DNA from: Alphaproteobacteria bacterium
GTDB lineage: Bacteria; Pseudomonadota; Alphaproteobacteria; Micavibrionales; UBA1664
Assembly: GCA_030427215.1 (NCBI GenBank)
Contig: JAUHXB010000066.1
Location: forward strand, 1 to 6,724
DNA: 6,724 nucleotides
Reading direction: 5' to 3'
Shown here: positions 1-5,374 of the stretch, piece by piece
Position numbering within the stretch: the stretch's first letter is position 1
Layout of the letters: each line of letters starts with the position of its first letter
Program-made: the position numbers and the translations under genes
The notes under the pieces: model-generated
What the model was told of the DNA's origin: nothing
Database searches by the model: none
Seen by the model: only the letters and a program-made list of their open reading frames with translations

Positions 1-116
1 TTAATGACATAAGTCAAATAAATTATTCTAACTCAATAATATTCACCATTGCCATTTTGTTGCCATGGGAATAGATAATAAGGGAACTATTCACACGAAT
101 TCGCATTGGTACAATT
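1..116. other. Non-coding leader upstream of the AsmA-family gene
   Basis: No coding sequence is supported here. The frame of the following gene is closed by a TAG at 72-74, and between there and 117 it has no ATG, GTG or TTG codon, so the gene cannot start earlier. The stretch is AT-rich. It holds a TGAC-ATAA-GTCA dyad (5-16), a TTGCCAT direct repeat (49-55 and 60-66) and a GATAAT hexamer (74-79). What lies to the left of position 1 is unknown, so this may be only part of a longer intergenic region. Confidence 0.6.
49..79 (+). promoter_or_regulatory. Candidate sigma70-type promoter for the AsmA-rhomboid unit
   Basis: TTGCCA at 49-54 matches the -35 consensus TTGACA at five of six positions. 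Downstream, TAGATAAT at 72-79 offers a -10 element: TAGATA gives a 17-base spacer but a poor match, while GATAAT (five of six) gives a 19-base spacer. Transcription would begin near 85-90, leaving a leader of about 30 bases before the ATG at 117. A second TTGCCAT copy lies inside the spacer. This is eyeballed consensus matching in AT-rich DNA, so it is a candidate only. Confidence 0.35.
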
Positions 117-2831
117 ATGAGCAAACTATTCCTTTCACTGATATCCATTTTCATTTTAATTATCGCCGCGTTGTTGGTTATTCCATCATTTATCGATTGG
201 TCGGATTACAAGATCCAAATTAAGGATCAGGTGGCAAAGGCCACGGGGTATCAGGTTGATATTAACGGCCCATTACGCATGGCAATCTTGCCGTATCCTC
301 ATGCGAATTTGAATAATGTCGCGGTGGATAGTGCCGATGCAAAAGGACCCGTCGCATTTAAAGGGCAAGTTGAAAATGCGTCAGTGTCGTTATCCCTTAT
401 TCCATTATTGTCGGGTAATATTGTCGTGAATGATGTCACTTTAAACAAACCTGTTTTGGATATTCGTGAACAGGGTGATACATCTGAGGCTAATGAAACA
501 AATGGTGTCGCGAATGAAAATGAAACAAGCACGTCTTCATCAACGCCAATGGTTCAAATTGACAATGTGTCCGTCACGGACGCCCAAATAACCTATAAGC
601 CTTTGGCAGGTGATGCGATGGCCGTTACCATTCCAAATTTGAATATGAGCGCGGATACAATTATGGGGCCGTACGCATTTGATGGTCGCATCATTTATAA
701 TGATTTTGATTTAAATATCGATGGTGAGACAAAGGCGGCGTATGATAAATCGGTCGCCTTGCCTGTTGCAATAAATATCAATGGTCAGGCTTATAAAGTA
801 AATTATAGCGGTATTGTGGATATGAGTGGTGATGCCCCGTCTGTTCAAGGTGAATTGGGAATAAACGCGGGTTCAATCAAGGATTTGGCGGCTCAATTTG
901 GCGTGAAGAATATTACAATTAAGGATCAATCACTCAATTTAACAGGCTTGATTAACGGAAATGCAAAGGCGTTTAAGCTTGAAAATGGATCACTGAATCT
1001 GGGTAATGCCAAAAATGCAATGCCAATCGTATTTAGCCTTCAACCGGAAGCCAAAAAAGGGTTGTTCAAAATTCAATCACTACCTGGTGGTGGAATGGTG
1101 GACATGGATATCGCTATTGGTGATAATCAAACATCCCTTAAAGGGCAAATGCAAATTGACAATGTTAAGATGTTAACGTCCGATGTATTGGGTGTGGTTG
1201 AGGCAAAAACGTTTGATAATCCGCAAATTCCAAACCGTGCGCGCGGCGATATCGCCATAACCATGGCGGGGAACAAAATATCAATGACATCATCATCAAT
1301 GGAATTGGCTCAATATAATATTAAGGGCGCAAACATCATTTATACAACGGGCGATACGCCAATGGTGAATGCATCAATTGCCAATTTTGAAGGGGCGAAA
1401 TTATCTGCGTCAGGAACATTGGATGCATCACAAGGGGTTGAAATATCGGTATCTCACCCGAATGCAGCGCAATTCATACAAGTGTTTCAGAAGGATTTCG
1501 AAGAAACCGCAATCACGTCAAAACCGTTTTCCTTTAATGGAATCGTTTTACAAGATGGTGATAAGATAGCTGTTAAAAACATGACATCAAAAATTGGAAC
1601 AATTAATATTGATGGTGGGTTATCCATCGATCAATCGGCGTCTGTTCCATCAATCGTTGCAACAATTCAATTTGGCAATTTGGATACCCAAGCCTTGTTA
1701 ACAGGGAAAACATCAAAAGGAACGTCTAATCAATCTGGCGTTTCTGGTTCTGTCTCTTCTCAAAAATCATCTGGCGCATCACCATGGACGCGGGATGCAA
1801 TTGACACATCATTCCTTCGTGCGATTAACCTGGATTTGGATGCCAAGGCAAATCAACTGACACACGGCACATGGGTGATTTCAAACCCTGAAATTGATAT
1901 TAACATTCAAAATGGGGTGATGGATGTCAACACAATTAAAGGCGGATTATTCGAAGGAAATATTGAAATGTCAGGTCGCGCAGAGGCTAAAACTGAAGGG
2001 CAACCCTTGTCCGTTTCCTCGTCAATTGAGGCAACGAACGTGAACCTTAATAAATTTGTAAAGGCGGCTATGTCGCAAAGCAAAGATCGTGTTGTTGGTA
2101 CGGGTGGATTTAATATTGATTTATCTACAAACGGATTATCTTCGTCTGCGCTTATCTATGCCTTGAAAGGTGATGGGCAAATTACAACAAGCAATGTGAT
2201 CGTAAGGGGTATAGATTTGGCAAAAGTGACAGAGGCCATTTCTGATGAAAGCCTGAGCGATTTGGCCACTGTCGTTCGCGGTGCATTCAGATCAGGTCAA
2301 ACGGAATTCCAACCAATCAACCATGATCTAACAATCCGCGAGGGGACTATGGCGGTTGATAATTTTACACTCGTTTCCGATACGGCAAATTTAATTTCCA
2401 ATGGCGAGGTGAGCTTTTCACGGTGGAATATGAATGTTACAAACACAGTTGATTTTACAAATCCTGATGATTTGCCATCTGTTGAAATGACATTGAAAGG
2501 GCCACTCAATGCCCCTCAACAAAATGTAGCTAATGATGTTTTGGTTAGCTTTATTAAAAACAAATATGGCGCAAAAATTCAAAATAAAGTAAATGAGTTA
2601 ATCGGTGATAAACTAGGCGAGAATAATCCCGCTGGTGCAATTATAAATAATTTACTCGGATTGCCTCAACAGAAAAAGGCGGCTGAGCCAACACCTTCGC
2701 CTTCGTCCACATCAACACCCGATGCGGCAAATGATAACGCCGCCCCAGTTGAACAACCCACGACAGAGCAACCACAGCCAAAATTGGAAGAGCAACTTAT
2801 TCGTGGTTTGTTTGATAAATTGGGTAGCTAA
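117..2831 (+). CDS. AsmA-family inner-membrane-anchored periplasmic protein
   Basis: A 904-residue member of the AsmA family, related to the AsmA/TamB/YhdP group of anchored periplasmic proteins linked to phospholipid transport and outer-membrane homeostasis. Seen: an uncleaved-looking membrane helix (about residues 4-23) after a short N-terminus with Lys3, then the family's N-terminal signature (IDW at 26-28, ATGYQVDINGPLRMAILPYP at 42-61, followed by a conserved NNVAV). The middle is long and beta-rich, with many short alternating strands. A Ser/Gly-rich linker (about 530-556) precedes the conserved AsmA C-terminal region (about 557-850), which begins PWTRDAIDTSFLRAINLDLD and includes a GGLFEGNIEMSG segment. 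The tail (about 851-888) is Pro/Ser/Thr/Ala-rich and ends in a short helix-like KLEEQLIRGLFDKLG. A second low-complexity stretch rich in Asn, Glu, Ser and Thr lies at 121-144. The ATG at 117 is the only usable start, but no clear Shine-Dalgarno precedes it. The rhomboid gene follows after six bases. Family membership is secure; the exact substrate or partner is unknown. Confidence 0.9.
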   Translation: MSKLFLSLISIFILIIAALLVIPSFIDWSDYKIQIKDQVAKATGYQVDINGPLRMAILPYPHANLNNVAVDSADAKGPVAFKGQVENASVSLSLIPLLSGNIVVNDVTLNKPVLDIREQGDTSEANETNGVANENETSTSSSTPMVQIDNVSVTDAQITYKPLAGDAMAVTIPNLNMSADTIMGPYAFDGRIIYNDFDLNIDGETKAAYDKSVALPVAININGQAYKVNYSGIVDMSGDAPSVQGELGINAGSIKDLAAQFGVKNITIKDQSLNLTGLINGNAKAFKLENGSLNLGNAKNAMPIVFSLQPEAKKGLFKIQSLPGGGMVDMDIAIGDNQTSLKGQMQIDNVKMLTSDVLGVVEAKTFDNPQIPNRARGDIAITMAGNKISMTSSSMELAQYNIKGANIIYTTGDTPMVNASIANFEGAKLSASGTLDASQGVEISVSHPNAAQFIQVFQKDFEETAITSKPFSFNGIVLQDGDKIAVKNMTSKIGTINIDGGLSIDQSASVPSIVATIQFGNLDTQALLTGKTSKGTSNQSGVSGSVSSQKSSGASPWTRDAIDTSFLRAINLDLDAKANQLTHGTWVISNPEIDINIQNGVMDVNTIKGGLFEGNIEMSGRAEAKTEGQPLSVSSSIEATNVNLNKFVKAAMSQSKDRVVGTGGFNIDLSTNGLSSSALIYALKGDGQITTSNVIVRGIDLAKVTEAISDESLSDLATVVRGAFRSGQTEFQPINHDLTIREGTMAVDNFTLVSDTANLISNGEVSFSRWNMNVTNTVDFTNPDDLPSVEMTLKGPLNAPQQNVANDVLVSFIKNKYGAKIQNKVNELIGDKLGENNPAGAIINNLLGLPQQKKAAEPTPSPSSTSTPDAANDNAAPVEQPTTEQPQPKLEEQLIRGLFDKLGS

Positions 2832-2837
2832 CGTCTA

Positions 2838-3524
2838 ATGTCCAATATCGTTGATTTTAAAAAGCCCAAAAAAAAGGAAGAGTTTAGAAAACCGAAACAT
2901 CCGCCTTTAATCAATTTACCGTTTGTCACAAAAATTTTGTTAATTGGAATGATCTCTATCCATGGTGTTTTGCATTTAATTTTAAATCAGGATGATTTGG
3001 TTTACGTCATTTTGAATTTTGGATTTATTCCATCCATTTGGACAGGGCAGGGTGATTATTCTTTTGATTTATACGCGTTGTTCAGCCCCATAACCTATAT
3101 GGGATTACATGGTGGTTGGATGCATTTGGTGATGAATAGTGCAATGCTTATGGCCTTTGGCGCAGGCGTGGAACAATGGATGGGCGCCAAGAAATTTTTA
3201 ATCTTTTTTATCGCCTGTGGCATCGCCGCCGTATTTGTTGAAACGATTATTCATCCATTTTCTGATAACCCTGTTATTGGTGCGTCTGGGGCTTTGAGCG
3301 GTTTATTCGCCGCCGTTTTAATTTTATTGCAATCACGCGGACAATTGCCAACAGGAAAATATGGCATATGGCCGTTTGCCGCATTTTGGATTGGGATATC
3401 AATTGTATTTGCGGTTGTGGGCGGTGCGTTTGCAGGTGGTCAAATCGCATGGGCCGCACATTTAGGGGGCTTTATTGCGGGATTTATTTTATTAAAGATG
3501 AAATATTTTAAAGTCCCTCTTTAA
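2838..3524 (+). CDS. Rhomboid-family intramembrane serine protease
   Basis: A 228-residue rhomboid protease expected to cleave transmembrane helices within the inner membrane through a Ser-His dyad. Seen: the oxyanion/helix-2 motif HxxxxHxxxN (His91, His96, Asn100), the nucleophile motif GASG with Ser150 (codon 3285-3287), and the general-base His208 in AAHLGGF. About six hydrophobic segments (31-50, 91-110, 119-138, 148-166, 178-200, 205-221) fit the basic six-helix bacterial form, with no extra helix or soluble domain. All catalytic residues are present, so it should be active rather than a pseudoprotease. The N-terminal 23 residues are strongly basic (eight Lys/Arg among residues 8-20) and probably cytoplasmic. 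The start lies six bases after the AsmA stop with no evident Shine-Dalgarno, which suggests translational coupling. Codons 11-13 contain a run of eight A. The 3' end overlaps the convergent TPR gene by 17 bases. The substrate is unknown. Confidence 0.93.
   Translation: MSNIVDFKKPKKKEEFRKPKHPPLINLPFVTKILLIGMISIHGVLHLILNQDDLVYVILNFGFIPSIWTGQGDYSFDLYALFSPITYMGLHGGWMHLVMNSAMLMAFGAGVEQWMGAKKFLIFFIACGIAAVFVETIIHPFSDNPVIGASGALSGLFAAVLILLQSRGQLPTGKYGIWPFAAFWIGISIVFAVVGGAFAGGQIAWAAHLGGFIAGFILLKMKYFKVPL
3508..3524. repeat. Inverted repeat holding both convergent stop codons
   Basis: TTAAAG (3508-3513), spacer TCCCT, CTTTAA (3519-3524) is a perfect 6-base inverted repeat. Its ends are the TAA stop of the minus-strand TPR gene (3508-3510) and the TAA stop of the plus-strand rhomboid gene (3522-3524). 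It spans exactly the overlap of the two genes. As RNA the stem would have a single G-C pair and no following U-tract, so it would be a weak intrinsic terminator at best. No better terminator is visible for either unit nearby. Confidence 0.6.
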
Positions 3525-5322
3525 GCTTACGCTTTGTTACATCAATCATGCGGGCCTGTTCTTCGTCATTAGGATCATAATAATCATAGGCTCGTTTCCA
3601 CATGTAATGCGCCTCAAGCTTACGCCCTAATTTCCAATACACATCCCCCAAATGATCATTAATCACCATGTGATAGGGACGCATTTTTATCGCCCGCTCA
3701 AGGTATTTGAGGGCCGATTCATATTCCCCCATACGGTACAAAATCCACCCCATTGAATCCGTGATATAGGGGTCGTTTGGCGCGGCCATTACAGCCATGG
3801 AAATATATTGTTTGGCCTTATCAAGATGAATATTACGATCGGCATAGGCATAGCCAAGATAATTGAGAACCAATGGGCTATTCGGAAATTTATCCAAGGC
3901 GGTCATTAAATCCTGTTCGGCCCTATCCCATTGATCACTTAATTCATAGGATATGGCCCGCGCATAATAAAGGGGCCAAAGGTCTTGTGCCAATTCGCCA
4001 TCTTGATTTGTTCCCAATTCTTCAGCCCTATTATAAGACACAATAGAGGCGGAATAGTCTTTCATAGAACGTAAAATATTACCTTTTTGATAATGAAATT
4101 GAGCATGATCAGGTTTTTTTTCAAGCGCGATATCGATAATATCAAGCGCATTTTGAAACTGTTCTTCCTTTATAAACAGATCGGATTTTTTTGAAATAAC
4201 ATCATCATATGATGAGTTGTCAAAGGGGATTTTCGCATAGATGGTAATGGCGCGGTCATTTTGATCGTAATATTGAAAAATATCTCCTATCATCAAAAGT
4301 GCAGGGACATAATCCTTATCCAAATATTGGGACATGCGGGCAAAGAGGAGCGCGCTATCTGTTGCATTTTCTGCCAACATGGCTCCTGCAAACCCGTTGA
4401 AAACCATGGATAAAGCTTTGTTCACCCCACCTTTATGATATATGGCGTAGTTTTCAGTCTTATAGCTTTCAGGGGTGTTTTCTAAAACCGATAAAGTGTC
4501 TTGATAGTGTTTATTATTCGAAAAACGGTCAAGGGCGGTATTTAAAAGATCGATTGCCTTTTCGCCCTCATCATAACGAAGATACAGAGAAACAAGGGAA
4601 TCCATATTGATGATTTTAAAAAGAGGATCATCAATTGATTGAACCAATGTCAGGGCTTTATCCTTCTGCCCGGCATAATCGGCGGCAAGGGACTTGTAAT
4701 AAATTTGTGCGGAATTTAATTGCTTTGTATTCGTGTTAATAGCATCTGGATTTGTTTCCGCGGCAATCCATGTTGTGATAATAGGATTGGAAAGCATGTA
4801 CAACGCACCATCTTTATTCATGGAATTCAGCGCGTTAGTGGCGCTGTCATAGTCTTGGTTTTTGATGTGGTTAAGCGTTAGGAAGAGACGAACAAACGCA
4901 TAAGCCTCGCCTTTGGTGTCTATATTATCTGTATCCAAATAATTATCTTGAATAGTATTGGCAAGGTTTATCGCATGGTCAAAATCACCATTCCCAAGGG
5001 CCAGAGTCATAGACCGTAATAAAATATCAGGATTGTTTTCTTCATTTTGAGTGAGAGCCGAAAAATTTTGCCATGACTGCGACCAATCGCGCCTGTTCTG
5101 GGCAATCATACCTGCAAGGAAAAGCCCGCTTCGTGTTTGTTTTGGTTTTTGGAATTGTTCTAATCGTGCCAGTGCGTCTTGTAATGATAAAGAACCATCT
5201 GTTGAATTGGTTTTTTGTCCTTTTTCAGGAGTGAAATAGGCATGAAAACCATATTGAATTCCAAAGGATAGCCCAATAAACAAAATTAGATAAATAATAA
5301 CCGTGCGGAAATAATAAAACAT
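3508..5322 (-). CDS. Membrane-anchored tetratricopeptide-repeat protein
   Basis: A 604-residue TPR protein, a helical-repeat scaffold with no visible catalytic domain. Seen: an N-terminal hydrophobic helix (about residues 7-28) after MFYYFR, with no lipobox Cys, which fits a signal anchor or poorly cleaved signal peptide and a periplasmic body. Residues 45-335 are helical with degenerate repeats (for example NGDFDHAINLANTI near 111). The C-terminal half carries recognisable TPRs at roughly 340-366, 375-404, 407-436, 449-480, 483-514, 518-550 and 552-584. The best conserved part is PLVLNYLGYAYADRNIHLDKA (483-503) through DPYITDSMGWILYRMGEYESA (517-537) to INDHLGDVYWKLGRKLEA (554-571), a signature I associate with a proteobacterial TPR family. 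A TGA three bases before the ATG fixes this start, though no Shine-Dalgarno is visible. It lies 52 bases downstream of the ETF-QO gene on the same strand, so co-transcription is likely. Partner and function are unknown; a role in envelope complex assembly is inference. Confidence 0.85.
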   Translation of the reverse strand: MFYYFRTVIIYLILFIGLSFGIQYGFHAYFTPEKGQKTNSTDGSLSLQDALARLEQFQKPKQTRSGLFLAGMIAQNRRDWSQSWQNFSALTQNEENNPDILLRSMTLALGNGDFDHAINLANTIQDNYLDTDNIDTKGEAYAFVRLFLTLNHIKNQDYDSATNALNSMNKDGALYMLSNPIITTWIAAETNPDAINTNTKQLNSAQIYYKSLAADYAGQKDKALTLVQSIDDPLFKIINMDSLVSLYLRYDEGEKAIDLLNTALDRFSNNKHYQDTLSVLENTPESYKTENYAIYHKGGVNKALSMVFNGFAGAMLAENATDSALLFARMSQYLDKDYVPALLMIGDIFQYYDQNDRAITIYAKIPFDNSSYDDVISKKSDLFIKEEQFQNALDIIDIALEKKPDHAQFHYQKGNILRSMKDYSASIVSYNRAEELGTNQDGELAQDLWPLYYARAISYELSDQWDRAEQDLMTALDKFPNSPLVLNYLGYAYADRNIHLDKAKQYISMAVMAAPNDPYITDSMGWILYRMGEYESALKYLERAIKMRPYHMVINDHLGDVYWKLGRKLEAHYMWKRAYDYYDPNDEEQARMIDVTKRKLKEGL

Positions 5323-5374
5323 ATATCAATAGGATATATTGACTATATGGGTTCGACAAGGCGAAGTTCGACTT
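5323..5374 (-). other. ETF-QO to TPR intergenic spacer with small repeats
   Basis: The 52-base gap between two co-directional genes holds a 7-base direct repeat GTTCGAC (5351-5357 and 5366-5372, plus-strand reading) and a short inverted repeat TCAAT-N7-ATTGA (5326-5330 and 5338-5342). Neither makes a GC-rich hairpin followed by a U-run, so I see no intrinsic terminator separating the genes. The AT-rich part next to the TPR start could hold a weak secondary promoter, but no good -35/-10 pair stands out. Read-through from ETF-QO is the simplest view. Confidence 0.4.

Noticed and set aside
299..532. Open frame of 77 codons on the minus strand
   Set aside because: It is antisense to the N-terminal AsmA signature region. 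Its composition is that of a reading-frame shadow.
1369..1569. Open frame of 66 codons on the plus strand in another frame
   Set aside because: It lies inside the AsmA gene, whose own frame is intact throughout, and has no independent support.
2297..2509. Open frame of 70 codons on the minus strand
   Set aside because: It is antisense to the conserved C-terminal AsmA region and has no recognisable features.
3274..3459. Open frame of 61 codons on the minus strand
   Set aside because: It is antisense to rhomboid helices 4-6. Its composition is explained by the complement of the membrane-protein codons.
3522..3529. TAAGCTTA palindrome next to the rhomboid stop
   Set aside because: It is a short palindrome containing a common restriction-site hexamer. 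AAGCTTACGC recurs at 3616-3625, but both copies encode Arg-Lys-Leu in the TPR protein, so codon choice explains it.
5051..5239. Open frame of 62 codons on the plus strand
   Set aside because: It is antisense to the N-terminal part of the TPR gene and resembles no family.
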